Below, piece after piece: positions 1 through 9,035 of a DNA stretch of 64,000 bases (the stretch's first letter is position 1; each line of letters begins with the position of its first letter). A model generated the notes under the pieces. That model saw only the letters and a program-made list of their open reading frames with translations, made no database searches and had not been told where the DNA came from. The DNA comes from Alcaligenes sp. SDU_A2 (GTDB lineage Bacteria > Pseudomonadota > Gammaproteobacteria > Burkholderiales > Burkholderiaceae_B), in assembly GCF_038237375.1 (NCBI RefSeq), contig NZ_CP151273.1, positions 930,001 through 994,000 of the forward strand. The letters run 5' to 3'. The translations under genes and the position numbers were made by a program.

Positions 1-163
1 CCACTTCACCCGCCGCAATGCTCAAGTTGACGGTGTTGACGGCATGGACAGTGGGCAGCTCGGGTGCCTGGCCCAAGGTTTTCATCAATCGGTAGGCCAG
101 GTCCGGCGAGCGGCTGAATTGTTTGCGCAGATCGCGCAGTTCGATGACGGGTGTCGTGCTCAT
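1..163 (-). CDS. Peptide ABC transporter ATP-binding protein, OppF/DppF-like (partial)
   Basis: N-terminal 54 codons only; the rest lies beyond the left edge. The visible part reads MSTTPVIELRDLRKQF and continues to a segment ending LSIAAGEVV, the usual opening of an ABC nucleotide-binding domain just before Walker A. Its ATG overlaps the TGA of the upstream ATPase gene as ATGA, so the two are translationally coupled. As the second ATPase after SBP, permease, permease and OppD-type genes, it should be the OppF/DppF subunit that pairs with the OppD-like subunit at the inner membrane. Substrate cannot be told from this fragment. Confidence 0.85.
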   Translation of the reverse strand, partial: MSTTPVIELRDLRKQFSRSPDLAYRLMKTLGQAPELPTVHAVNTVNLSIAAGEV

Positions 164-1146
164 GCTGCCTCGCGGGTCAAGGGGTGAAAGCAGCGATAGT
201 CCTGCTGCCCGTGGCGCTGCATCTGGGGGGCGGATTGGCCGCAGCGTTCGGTGGCGTGGGTGCAGCGGGGACGGAACGGACAGCCAGCTTCCCGGCCGGT
301 CAGGGTGGGGGCCATGCCGTCGATTTGCCGCAAGCGTTGGCCCGGCTCCGTGGCACCGGGCATAGAGTCCAGCAGACCGCGTGTATAGGGATGGACGGGG
401 TGGCTCAGGACATCGCTCACCGGGCCGTGTTCCACGATGCGCCCGGCGTACATGACGGCCACCTGGTCGGCCAGCTCGGCAATGACCCCTAGATCGTGGG
501 TAATCCAGATCATGGCGGTTTGCTGTTCGCGGCACAGAGTTTGCATCTGGTACAGAATCTGGGCCTGAATGGTGACATCCAGCGCCGTGGTCGGCTCGTC
601 GGCAATAATCAGATCCGGTTGATTCAGCATGGCGATGGCAATGGCCACGCGTTGGCGCATGCCGCCGGAAAACTCGTGCGGATACTGATCCAGGCGGCTT
701 TCAGGGGCAGGGATGCCGACCTGGGCCAGGGCCTGTATACAGCGTTGACGCGCCTGCTTGCGAGGCGTGCGCGGATGATGGGTCAGGATGGCTTCCATCA
801 TCTGTTCGCTGACTTTCAATACGGGGTTCAGCGTCATCAGCGGGTCCTGGAAGATCATGGCGATCCGGTCGCCGCGCAACTGGCGCATCTGCTCTTCGGT
901 CAGCGCGCGCAGGTCGCGGCCCTGGAACAGGACTTGTCCGGCAATGACTTCGCCGGGCGGGTCGATCAGGCCCAGCAAGGAAAAGCCGGTGACCGATTTT
1001 CCCGAGCCGGATTCGCCGACCAGGCCCAGAATCTGGCCCCGGCGCACGGTCAGCTCGACGCCGTCCACGGCCAGCCAGGCACCGTCTTCGGTATGGAAGG
1101 CCGTTTGCAGGCCTTGAACATGAAGCAAAGGAGTATCAGTTGTCAT
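160..1146 (-). CDS. Peptide/nickel-type ABC transporter ATP-binding protein, OppD/DppD-like
   Basis: A 328-residue ATPase with Walker A GESGSGKS at 44-51, signature FSGGMRQR at 159-166 and Walker B IIADEPT at 180-186. The tail after about 235 is the oligopeptide/dipeptide transporter C-terminal extension, with four spaced cysteines starting in GCPFRPRC, which in some OppD/DppD proteins bind an iron-sulfur cluster (family knowledge). It powers uptake through the two permeases encoded just upstream. The gene abuts the permease gene (stop at 1147, start at 1146) and overlaps the next ATPase by 4 bp, so this is one operon. Peptide is the default substrate; nickel, glutathione or opines are alternatives. 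Confidence 0.93.
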   Translation of the reverse strand: MTTDTPLLHVQGLQTAFHTEDGAWLAVDGVELTVRRGQILGLVGESGSGKSVTGFSLLGLIDPPGEVIAGQVLFQGRDLRALTEEQMRQLRGDRIAMIFQDPLMTLNPVLKVSEQMMEAILTHHPRTPRKQARQRCIQALAQVGIPAPESRLDQYPHEFSGGMRQRVAIAIAMLNQPDLIIADEPTTALDVTIQAQILYQMQTLCREQQTAMIWITHDLGVIAELADQVAVMYAGRIVEHGPVSDVLSHPVHPYTRGLLDSMPGATEPGQRLRQIDGMAPTLTGREAGCPFRPRCTHATERCGQSAPQMQRHGQQDYRCFHPLTREAA

Positions 1147-2067
1147 TTAGCGTCGCGGGTCCAGGCTTTCGCGCAGGCGATCGCCCACGATGTTGATGGA
1201 CAGGATCAGCAGCAGCAGGGCCACGCCCGGAAAGATGCTGATCCAGTAGTCGCCCGAGAGCAGGTACTCAAAGCCGCTGGCGATCAGTAGGCCCAGTGAA
1301 GGCTCGGTCACCGGCACGCCCACGCCCAGAAAGGACAGCGTGGCCTCCAGGGTGATGGCCGTGGCGATTTGTATCGTGGCAAAGACCATGATGGGGCCCA
1401 GGCAGTTGGGCATCAGGTGGCGCAACATAATGCGCCAGGCGGGAAAGCCCAGGTTCTGGGCCGCCTCTATGTATTCTTTGCGGCGCTCCTGCAAGGCGCG
1501 GCCACGCATGATCCGGGCATAGTGCGCCCATTGCACGACCACCAGGGCGATGATGACCTTGTCTATGCCGCGTCCCAGCATCGCCAGCAGCACCAGCGCG
1601 ACCAGAATCGTCGGAAAGCCCAGGATGAAGTCCACGCAGCGCATCACGACGGTATCTACCCAGCCGCCCCGGAAGGCAGCCAGCAAGCCCAGGAACGAGC
1701 CGATCAGGGTGGACAGGATGACGGCACCCAGACCGACCATCAGGCTGATGCGCAGGCCATACAGAATGGCGCTGAGCATGTCGCGCCCTTGCGCATCGGT
1801 GCCCAGCCAGTAGACCTGGCCGTCCATATTGGTGGCACCGGGCGGCAGACGGCCGTCCAGAATGTCCAGCGCCAGCAGGTCGTAGGGGTCCTGGGGGGCG
1901 AAGAAAGGCGCAATCATTACAAGCGCGATCAGAGCAAATAAAGTCCACAGGCTGCGGCGGGCGCTGGGGCGTGCCCGCAGACGCTGCAAGATACGACGAC
2001 GCTGTGGTGTCTGCTGTAGCGCTGTCACGCGCGCAGCGGCGGTGTCGGTGTGATTGGAGTGTTTCAT
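1147..2067 (-). CDS. Peptide ABC transporter permease, DppC/OppC-like
   Basis: A 306-residue inner-membrane permease. An N-terminal cytoplasmic stretch rich in Arg is followed by a first membrane segment near residue 40 (LWTLFALIALVMIAPFFAP), a periplasmic loop with the DppC-typical text YWLGTDAQGRDMLSAILYGLRISL, and then five more hydrophobic segments. The EAA coupling loop is visible as EYIEAAQNLGFPAWRIMLRHLMPN. It forms the heterodimeric channel with the DppB-like protein encoded upstream. Only 1 bp separates it from the upstream permease gene. Confidence 0.93.
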   Translation of the reverse strand: MKHSNHTDTAAARVTALQQTPQRRRILQRLRARPSARRSLWTLFALIALVMIAPFFAPQDPYDLLALDILDGRLPPGATNMDGQVYWLGTDAQGRDMLSAILYGLRISLMVGLGAVILSTLIGSFLGLLAAFRGGWVDTVVMRCVDFILGFPTILVALVLLAMLGRGIDKVIIALVVVQWAHYARIMRGRALQERRKEYIEAAQNLGFPAWRIMLRHLMPNCLGPIMVFATIQIATAITLEATLSFLGVGVPVTEPSLGLLIASGFEYLLSGDYWISIFPGVALLLLILSINIVGDRLRESLDPRR

Positions 2068-2068
2068 A

Positions 2069-3046
2069 TCAGGCGCTGGGCTCGGTCAGTTGAACGCGCG
2101 GGTCCAGCACGGCGTACAGAATGTCCACGATCAGATTGATCAGCACGAACAGCATGGTGACCAGCATGACGTAAGCGACGATGACGGGGCGGTCCAGTTG
2201 GTAGACGCTGTCGATCAACAGCTTGCCCATGCCGGGCCAGGAAAAGACGGTCTCGGTAATGGTCGAATACGCAATCAGCGTGCCGAACTCCATGCCGATG
2301 ACAGTCACGACGGGAATCAGGATGTTGCGCAGAATGTGGCGGCGCACAATGCGGCCCGGACGCAGGCCTTTGGCGCGGGCAAAACGCACGTAGTCCTGGC
2401 TTTGGGCTTCGGACACGCCCGATGCCGTCATGCGCAGGATCAGCGCAATATTGGCCACCGCCAGGTTAACCGCTGGCAGCGCCAGATGACGCCAGCCTTC
2501 GGCTGTGAACAGGCTGAACGGCACGCCCAGCACATCCACGGTGGCCCCGCGGCCGGAAGCCGGCAACCAGCCCAGCCACACGGCAAAGAGCAAGATAAAG
2601 ACCATGCCTTGCCAGAAGTTGGGCAGGGAAAAGCCCAACACCGAACCGCCCATGATTCCCCGGCCCAGCCAGCGATCGCGGTACAGCCCGGCCACCAGCC
2701 CCAGCGGAATGCCCAGGATACAGGTCAGGGCGATGGCGACGGTGACCAGCTCCAGCGTGGCCGGAAAGCGTTGCACGATCAGCTCGACGGCGGACACGCC
2801 ATGTACAAACGACGTGCCCAGATCGCCGTGCAGGGCGCGGGACAGGAAATGAAAATACTGCTGCCACAGCGGCAGGTCCAGGCCGAGGCGGGCGATCAGT
2901 GCGTCGCGCTCGGCCTGTCCTACATCAGGACTGACCAGTAATTCGATGGGGTCGCCTACTGCATACACCGCGGCAAACACCACGACGGACACGGCCAGCA
3001 ATACCAGCACGCTTTGCAGCATGCGGCGGACAATAAAAATGGCCAA
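2069..3046 (-). CDS. Peptide ABC transporter permease, DppB/OppB-like
   Basis: A 325-residue permease beginning AIFIVRRMLQSVLVLLAVSVV, typical of DppB. It has six predicted membrane segments and an EAA loop (DYVRFARAKGLRPGRIVRRHI). The start is chosen at a TTG because an AAGGAG sits 7 nt before it and the residues before the first ATG belong to the conserved N-terminus. It pairs with the DppC-like permease in the same operon, and the substrate-binding protein gene lies 35 bp upstream. Confidence 0.92.
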   Translation of the reverse strand: MAIFIVRRMLQSVLVLLAVSVVVFAAVYAVGDPIELLVSPDVGQAERDALIARLGLDLPLWQQYFHFLSRALHGDLGTSFVHGVSAVELIVQRFPATLELVTVAIALTCILGIPLGLVAGLYRDRWLGRGIMGGSVLGFSLPNFWQGMVFILLFAVWLGWLPASGRGATVDVLGVPFSLFTAEGWRHLALPAVNLAVANIALILRMTASGVSEAQSQDYVRFARAKGLRPGRIVRRHILRNILIPVVTVIGMEFGTLIAYSTITETVFSWPGMGKLLIDSVYQLDRPVIVAYVMLVTMLFVLINLIVDILYAVLDPRVQLTEPSA

Positions 3047-3081
3047 TGTGTTACTCCTTACTCATCAGTCCTGCGCGTGCC

Positions 3082-4692
3082 TTATTGGGCCGGACGCGCG
3101 GCAGTGGCCATTGTGCGCTGGTCGGCGCGGCCTTCGTACTGGATGTCGCTGCGATAGGCCCACACACCGCTTTCAAAATGCAGCGGAATGCTGGGCATCT
3201 CGTCCAGCGCGATCTTCACTGCCTGCTGCAGCAGGGCGCTGCGTTTATCGTCATCCAGCGTGCGCACGGCTTGCAGATACACCTTGTCCAGTTCCGGATT
3301 GGAGTAGGCACCGTAGTTGCTGCTGCCCACGCCCAGTTCGGGATTGCGGGTCGTGATCCAGTACTGCAAGAAGTTGCTGGCTTCGCCGGTTTCCGAACCC
3401 CAGCCGCCCAGCGAAGCACTCATCTCTTTCTTGGCGCGCTTGGGGAAGTACACCGACCGGGTCATGGTGTCGACCTGGGTTTTGATGCCGATGCGGCTCA
3501 GGTACTGCGCCACGGCCTGGGTTAGTTGGGCATCGTTGATGTAGCGGTCGTTGGTGGCCGACAGCGTCAGCTCGAAACCGTCCGGGTAGCCGGCTTGCGC
3601 CAGTAGTTCCTTGGCCTTTTTAGGGTTGTATTCCAAAGGTGGCGCACCTTCGATAGAGCCGAACATGCCCGGCGGGATGAACTGGTTGGCCGGCTCGGCC
3701 ACGCCGTCCATGATGCGCTGGACAATGGTTTTGCGGTCAATCGCCAGCGACATGGCCTGGCGCACCTGGGCGTTCTGCAACGGATTGTCGCCTTTGGGGG
3801 ATTTAACCAGTGGGCTTTGCTCGCGTCCGGCATCCAGCTGGAAGAACATCACCCGCACCGAAGGCTTGATGGTGTGGGCAAAGCCACTGTCCTTGATGCG
3901 TTTCAGATCGCGCGCGGCGGGGTTTTCGATCAGGTCGAAGTCGCCGGCCAGCAGGCCGGTCAGGCGTGGGCCGGCGGCGGGCACCGCTGTCATGCGCACT
4001 TGCTCCCAGGCAGGCGCATCACCCCAGTACTGGGGGTTGCGCTCCAGCACCACGCCGGTGCCTTTGACGTAGGACTTGAGCAGGTAAGGACCCGTGCCTA
4101 CAACCATATCGCCTTTGTTGAAATCGGCTACGGTGGGCCAGGCGCTCGTGACGCCACAGCCTTCCTTGGGGGCGTAGTGCAGTTGGTCGTGCTTGGCGAT
4201 GCCGCTCCAGATCATGGGCGCACGCGCCAGCTCGTTAGGCAGCACAGGGTAAGGGGCGGCGGTTTTCAGGTGGACGGTATGGGCATCAGGAGTTTCGATG
4301 GCCACGATGCGGCGCGCCACGTTGGTCAGTCCGCCGCCGATGGCGGTTTCGTTGTTCAGAATACGGCAGAAGCTAAAGACCACATCTTGGGCCGTAAAGG
4401 GCTCGCCGTTGGAAAAGCGCGCACGTTCATCCAGCTTGAACGTCCAGGTGGTGTCGTCCGTGGCTTCCCAGGATTTGGCCAGTGCCGGCTGTAGCTGCAT
4501 GTCGGCATTCATGGCGACCAGCGGCTGGAAGATGTGATAGATCAGCGCCTCGTTAGGCGTGGTCTGGTGATAGTGCGGGTCCACCGCAGTGGGCTCGGAT
4601 GCCAGGCCGATTTTCAAGGTCTGGGCCGATGCCGTGCCTGCGAACAGACAGGCCAGTCCGGCGGCCAGGGTGGTGAGCAATGGCGTATTCAT
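3082..4692 (-). CDS. Periplasmic peptide-binding protein, SBP family 5
   Basis: A 536-residue secreted solute-binding protein (DppA/OppA class). The ATG at 4692 is preferred over codons further upstream because AGGGGA precedes it and it gives a clean signal peptide, MNTPLLTTLAAGLACLFAGTASA, followed by QTLKIGLASEPTAVDPHY, the usual mature start of this family. It also contains the family motif YNPKKAKELLAQAGYPDGF. As the first gene of the leftward operon it delivers substrate to the permease pair. It is transcribed divergently from the LysR gene at 4881. The ligand is unknown; peptides are the default guess. Confidence 0.9.
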   Translation of the reverse strand: MNTPLLTTLAAGLACLFAGTASAQTLKIGLASEPTAVDPHYHQTTPNEALIYHIFQPLVAMNADMQLQPALAKSWEATDDTTWTFKLDERARFSNGEPFTAQDVVFSFCRILNNETAIGGGLTNVARRIVAIETPDAHTVHLKTAAPYPVLPNELARAPMIWSGIAKHDQLHYAPKEGCGVTSAWPTVADFNKGDMVVGTGPYLLKSYVKGTGVVLERNPQYWGDAPAWEQVRMTAVPAAGPRLTGLLAGDFDLIENPAARDLKRIKDSGFAHTIKPSVRVMFFQLDAGREQSPLVKSPKGDNPLQNAQVRQAMSLAIDRKTIVQRIMDGVAEPANQFIPPGMFGSIEGAPPLEYNPKKAKELLAQAGYPDGFELTLSATNDRYINDAQLTQAVAQYLSRIGIKTQVDTMTRSVYFPKRAKKEMSASLGGWGSETGEASNFLQYWITTRNPELGVGSSNYGAYSNPELDKVYLQAVRTLDDDKRSALLQQAVKIALDEMPSIPLHFESGVWAYRSDIQYEGRADQRTMATAARPAQ

Positions 4693-4821
4693 AAGCGGCA
4701 AGTCCCCTTTTTTCATGCGTGTTATCAAAACGAGGACCTATTCTAGGAGTCGATAGATTTCTATACAATTAGAATATTTAGAGAATGCTTTGCCAAAATA
4801 AGAAAGAATTATTCGGGAAAA

Positions 4822-4839
4822 CCCTAGATCGCACTAGGG
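4822..4839. promoter_or_regulatory. Inverted repeat in the SBP/LysR divergent intergenic region
   Basis: CCCTAG, six bases, CTAGGG: a perfect 6-bp inverted repeat in an otherwise AT-rich gap of about 190 bp between the divergent transporter operon and the LysR gene. Size and position fit a LysR-type recognition site, 42 bp upstream of the chosen LysR start. It could equally be a small transcript hairpin. No protein-DNA evidence is available. Confidence 0.35.
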
Positions 4840-4880
4840 CAGGGTAAGACTGTTTGGCAAGCTTTTTAAGCGGAGTTGCC

Positions 4881-5792
4881 GTGCAAAGCCTGGCTTTTAA
4901 GTACTTTTACGAAGTGGCCCAGACAGGCAGTCTAAGCGCGGCCTCGGAGTCCCTGCATGTGGCGATCTCGGCCATCAGCCGGCAGATTGCGGCTTTGGAA
5001 CAGCGTCTGGGCACACCGTTGTTCGAGCGCAGCGCGCGCGGCATGCGCCTGACCGAGGCCGGGCAGGTGCTGTTGCGCCATGTCCGCCGCTCTTTGCTGG
5101 AGACTGAAGCTGCTATCGAACAGATCGCCGCGTTGCGCGGTGCCGAACGCAGTCCCATACGAATCGCTTGCACACAGGGGCTGGCGAATGAACTGGTGCC
5201 GGGTGCCATTGCCGCCTTTGGCCAGCGGCATCCGCATTGCCGGTTTCGTATCTGGGTAGACAGTGCGCGGGGTGCGACCGGGCGGGTGGCCACGGGCGAA
5301 GCCGATCTGGCGGTGACCTTCAGCACGGCACCGGCCGACCATGTGCAGGTGCGCTACGCGCACAGTGCTCCGGCGTTGGCGGTCATGGCGCAAACCCATC
5401 CCTTGGCCCAGCGCCGTCGTCTGTCTTTAAAAGACCTGGTGGATTATCCACTGGCGCTGACGGATGAAAACACCTCGACCTATCGTCTGTTCCAGCTGGC
5501 TTCCAATATGGCCGGTCTGAATCTGCAGCCCAGGGTTTTTAGCAACTATGCCGAGGCGTTGCATGCCTATGTGCGCGACAGCCAGGCCGTGTTGTTTGCC
5601 AGTTATGTGTCTATTTCCGAGCGTTTGCAGCCTAATCGCTTGTTGGCCGTGCCTTTGCGCAACACCGAGATGCATGCGCGCACGGTTCAGGTTCAAGTGA
5701 TGTCCGGACGTATTTTGCCGGATATGATGGAGCAGTTTATTGAGTTTATTATTCGTCGCGTGCACGAAGTCAGCCAGGCAGCGCCCCGTTAG
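4881..5792 (+). CDS. LysR-family transcriptional regulator
   Basis: A 303-residue LysR protein. The winged-helix HTH occupies roughly residues 1-60 (LAFKYFYEVAQTGSLSAASE then AISAISRQIAALEQRLGTPLFER), followed by the periplasmic-binding-like effector domain. The GTG at 4881 is chosen because CGGAG lies 5 nt upstream and it gives the normal short lead into the HTH; an upstream TTG would add 9 unusual residues. It is divergent from the peptide transporter operon and 62 bp upstream of the livK-like operon on the same strand, so it could control either. The effector is unknown. Confidence 0.92.
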   Translation: MQSLAFKYFYEVAQTGSLSAASESLHVAISAISRQIAALEQRLGTPLFERSARGMRLTEAGQVLLRHVRRSLLETEAAIEQIAALRGAERSPIRIACTQGLANELVPGAIAAFGQRHPHCRFRIWVDSARGATGRVATGEADLAVTFSTAPADHVQVRYAHSAPALAVMAQTHPLAQRRRLSLKDLVDYPLALTDENTSTYRLFQLASNMAGLNLQPRVFSNYAEALHAYVRDSQAVLFASYVSISERLQPNRLLAVPLRNTEMHARTVQVQVMSGRILPDMMEQFIEFIIRRVHEVSQAAPR

Positions 5793-5854
5793 CGGCGTGT
5801 CCTTGTCCAGATAGGCACTGCTGTTTTTGGCCGCACGAATCCACGGAGAAGACA

Positions 5855-7072
5855 ATGAAGAAGATAGTTGCAGGCGCGCAACTGGCTGGCTTGTTGGTGT
5901 TTGGCTCCTTGTGCGCAGCCGCATCCGCCGATGGGGTGATCAAGATCGGCGAACTCAACAGCTACAAAACCCAACCTGCTTTTTTGGGGCCGTACAGAAA
6001 TGGCATGGAGCTGGCGGTCGAGCAGATCAATCAGGCAGGCGGCATTCATGGCAAGCAGCTGCAACTGATCATCAAGGACGATAACTCCAATCCGGGCGAT
6101 GCCGTGCGGGCTGCCCAGGAACTGCTATCCCGTGACAAGGTCGATGTGTTGACCGGCACTTTTCTGTCCAATATCGGCCTGGCCATCACGGATTTTGCCA
6201 AGCACAAGAAAGTCTTTTTTCTGGCCAGCGAACCGCTGACCGACAAAATCGTGTGGGCCGACGGCAATCGCTACACCTTCCGGTTGCGCAATTCCACCTA
6301 TATGCAGGTTGCCATGCTGGTGCCCGAGGCCGTCAAGCTGCAGAAAAAACGCTGGGCCATCGTGTATCCCAACTACGAGTACGGCCAGTCGGCCGTGGCG
6401 ACCTTCAAGACCTTGATGAAACAGGCCCAGCCCGATATCGAGTTCGTGGCCGAGCAAGCTACCCCGCTGGGCAAGGTGGATGCCGGTGCCGTGGTACAGG
6501 CACTGGCCGATGCCAAGCCTGATGCGGTTTTTAACGTGTTGTTTGCATCGGATCTGGCCCGTCTGGTGCGAGCCGGCAGCCAGCGCAATTTCTTTGGCAG
6601 CCAGTTGCCGGTGGTCAGCATGTTGACCGGCGAGCCCGAATACCTGGACCCGCTGGGTGAAGAAACCCCCGAGGGTTGGATCGTGACCGGGTACCCCTGG
6701 TACGCTATCGATACGCCTGAACATCAACGGTTTTTACAGGCTCACCAGGACAAATACAAAGATTACCCGCGTCTGGGCACCATAATCGGCTATAGCACCA
6801 TACTGTCGCTGGCTGCCGGCATAGAAAAAGCCGGCTCCACCGATACCGAAGCCATGATTCAGGCTTTTCGCGGCTTGGAGCTGATGACGCCGTTCGGGCC
6901 TATTACCTATCGCACCCAGGATCAGCAGTCGACCCAGGGGGCCTATGTGGGGGTGTTGGCCAAGAAGGACGGAAAAGGCATCATGACCCAGATCCGCTAT
7001 GTCGACGGCAAGGATGTGCAGCCCACCGACGAACAAGTGCGCCAGTGGCGTCCCCAAGCCGCCAATCAGTAA
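5855..7072 (+). CDS. Branched-chain amino-acid-type ABC substrate-binding protein (LivK-like)
   Basis: A 405-residue periplasmic binding protein of the Leu/Ile/Val class (peripla_BP_6). Residues 1-25 form a signal peptide ending CAAASA. The mature start VIKIGELNSYKTQPAFLGPYRNGMELAVEQIN and the later GGIHGKQLQLIIKDDNSNPGDA are hallmark family segments. The start has GGAGAAG just upstream. It opens an operon with a fused permease and two ATPases. Many such systems carry amides, urea or aromatic acids instead of Leu/Ile/Val, so the ligand is not assigned. Confidence 0.92.
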   Translation: MKKIVAGAQLAGLLVFGSLCAAASADGVIKIGELNSYKTQPAFLGPYRNGMELAVEQINQAGGIHGKQLQLIIKDDNSNPGDAVRAAQELLSRDKVDVLTGTFLSNIGLAITDFAKHKKVFFLASEPLTDKIVWADGNRYTFRLRNSTYMQVAMLVPEAVKLQKKRWAIVYPNYEYGQSAVATFKTLMKQAQPDIEFVAEQATPLGKVDAGAVVQALADAKPDAVFNVLFASDLARLVRAGSQRNFFGSQLPVVSMLTGEPEYLDPLGEETPEGWIVTGYPWYAIDTPEHQRFLQAHQDKYKDYPRLGTIIGYSTILSLAAGIEKAGSTDTEAMIQAFRGLELMTPFGPITYRTQDQQSTQGAYVGVLAKKDGKGIMTQIRYVDGKDVQPTDEQVRQWRPQAANQ

Positions 7073-7130
7073 TAGAATCGCGTTTTCCTGTGGTGATCCG
7101 GCGCGCGCGCCGCTTCTGATGTGAGACAGC

Positions 7131-9035
7131 ATGGCCTTTGCGGGTGTATGGGTGCAGTTTCTGAACGGGCTGGCCGAAGCCTCCTCTTTGTTTCTGGTGG
7201 CGGCCGGCCTGTCCCTGATCTTTGGGGTGACGCGCATCGTCAACTTTGCGCACGGCTCTCTGTATATGCTGGGCATCTATCTGGCCTACAGCGCCGTGCA
7301 ATGGCTGGGCGGCTCGGCGCTGGGCTTTTGGGCTGGGCTACTGGCAGCGGCCTTGCTGACCGGGGCCTTGGGCGCTTTGCTGGAGATCGTGCTGCTGCGG
7401 CGCATTTATAAGGCCCCCGAATTATTCCAGCTCCTGGCGACGTTTGCCTTGGTGCTGGTCATCAACGATGCCACGCTGGCGCTCTGGGGACCGGAAGACC
7501 TGCTGGGGCCATTGGCACCGGGTCTGAACGGTTCTGTTGCCATTGCCGGTCGTTTTTTTCCGGCGTACGACCTGCTCTTGATCGTCATCGGCCCCGTGGT
7601 GTTGGGTCTGCTCTGGCTATTATTGACCCGGACTCGCTGGGGGGTGTTGGTGCGTGCCGCCACCTTGGACCGCGAGATGCTGGGGGCCTTGGGGGTCAAC
7701 CAGGCCTGGTTGTTTACCAGTGTATTTGCGCTGGGCGCGTTTTTGGCGGGTTTGGGCGGAGCCGTGCAACTGCCGCGTCAGCCGGCCAGCCTGATGCTGG
7801 ATTTGAGCGTCATCGGCGATGCGTTCGTGATTGTCGTGGTGGGCGGCATGGGCTCGATCCCCGGTGCTTATGTGGCGGCACTGATCGTGGCCCAGCTCAA
7901 GGCCCTGTGCATTGCCTTGGGCACGGTCAGCCTGTTCGGCATGGAATTTGCCTTTCCCAAGCTGACGTTGGTGGTCGAGTTTGTATTCATGGCGCTTGTG
8001 TTGATGGTGCGCCCCTGGGGATTGTTCGGTCGTCCGCAGCCGGTCAGCCGTAACTGGGGCACCGTCGAGGCACCGTTGCGACCGAGCAGCGGGCCGTTTC
8101 GGCTGTTGGCGATGGCCGCGTTGGTGCTGTTGCTGGCATTGCCCGTGTTGGTCGATTGGTTTCCTTACGCACCCGTGCTGGCCCTGGACATTCTGGTCGT
8201 GGCCCTGTTTGCGACGAGCTTGCACTTCATGATGGGGCCGGGCGGCATGAACTCCTTTGGGCATGCCGCGTATTTTGGCCTGGGCGCGTACGCGGCGGCG
8301 CTGCTGCTCAAGACCGCCGCCCTGTCCATGGGGTGGTCCATCGCCTTGGCTCCATTGGTCGCCGGCCTGGGCGCATTGGTGTTCGGCTGGTTCTGCGTGC
8401 GCTTGTCGGGCGTTTATATGGCCATGCTGACATTGGCGTTTGCGCAAATCGTCTGGTCGGTCGTCTACCAGTGGGACAGTTTTACGGGCGGCTCCAACGG
8501 CGTGGTGGGCATCTGGCCGGACGAGTGGCTCTCTGAAGATCGCTACTATTATTTTGCCTTGATGCTTGTGGCGCTGGCGATCCTGCTTTTGCGTCGCGTC
8601 TTGTTTTCGCCCTTTGGCTATGCCTTGCGCGCTGGCCGCGATTCCGCCTTGCGCGCCCAGGCCATCGGCATTCCCGTCCAGCAGGTGCAGTGGCTGGCCT
8701 TTATTCTGGCCGGAACCTTTGCCGGCTTGGCCGGGGCCTTGTTCGTGTTTTCCAAGGGTAGTGTTTCGCCCGAGGTCATCGCCGTGGGCAAATCGGTGGA
8801 TGGTTTGGTCATGGTGCTGTTGGGCGGCGTGCAGACCCTGGTCGGGCCGGTGGTCGGCGCGGTCGTGTTTACCCTGCTGCAAGACTTTTTTCTGGGCATA
8901 ACCCAATATTGGCGCGCTTTGTTCGGCGGAGTCATTTTGCTGTTGGTGCTGGCTTTTCCGCAAGGAATTGCAGGCTTTTTCAAACACATGGCTCATCGTC
9001 GTGCTCAACGTGCTGGACAGGGGGGGCGGCCATGA
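7131..9035 (+). CDS. Fused LivH-LivM ABC permease
   Basis: A 634-residue protein joining two normally separate permeases. Residues 1 to about 305 match LivH (GLSLIFGVTRIVNFAHGSLYMLGIYLA near the start; GGMGSIPGAYVAALIVAQLKAL later). Residues about 325 to 634 match LivM (SLHFMMGPGGMNSFGHAAYFGLGAY, then ALRAGRDSALRAQAIGIPVQQVQW as the coupling loop). The linker around 305-325 is polar (RPQPVSRNWGTVEAPLRPSSG). One chain would therefore form the whole membrane channel with LivG and LivF. The frame is uninterrupted, so the fusion is not a frameshift artefact of this sequence. Confidence 0.93.
   Translation: MAFAGVWVQFLNGLAEASSLFLVAAGLSLIFGVTRIVNFAHGSLYMLGIYLAYSAVQWLGGSALGFWAGLLAAALLTGALGALLEIVLLRRIYKAPELFQLLATFALVLVINDATLALWGPEDLLGPLAPGLNGSVAIAGRFFPAYDLLLIVIGPVVLGLLWLLLTRTRWGVLVRAATLDREMLGALGVNQAWLFTSVFALGAFLAGLGGAVQLPRQPASLMLDLSVIGDAFVIVVVGGMGSIPGAYVAALIVAQLKALCIALGTVSLFGMEFAFPKLTLVVEFVFMALVLMVRPWGLFGRPQPVSRNWGTVEAPLRPSSGPFRLLAMAALVLLLALPVLVDWFPYAPVLALDILVVALFATSLHFMMGPGGMNSFGHAAYFGLGAYAAALLLKTAALSMGWSIALAPLVAGLGALVFGWFCVRLSGVYMAMLTLAFAQIVWSVVYQWDSFTGGSNGVVGIWPDEWLSEDRYYYFALMLVALAILLLRRVLFSPFGYALRAGRDSALRAQAIGIPVQQVQWLAFILAGTFAGLAGALFVFSKGSVSPEVIAVGKSVDGLVMVLLGGVQTLVGPVVGAVVFTLLQDFFLGITQYWRALFGGVILLLVLAFPQGIAGFFKHMAHRRAQRAGQGGRP

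Noticed and set aside
7620-9008. 462-codon frame antisense to the LivHM fusion
   Set aside because: Low-complexity Gln/His-rich translation, no ribosome site, opposite a clear membrane protein.
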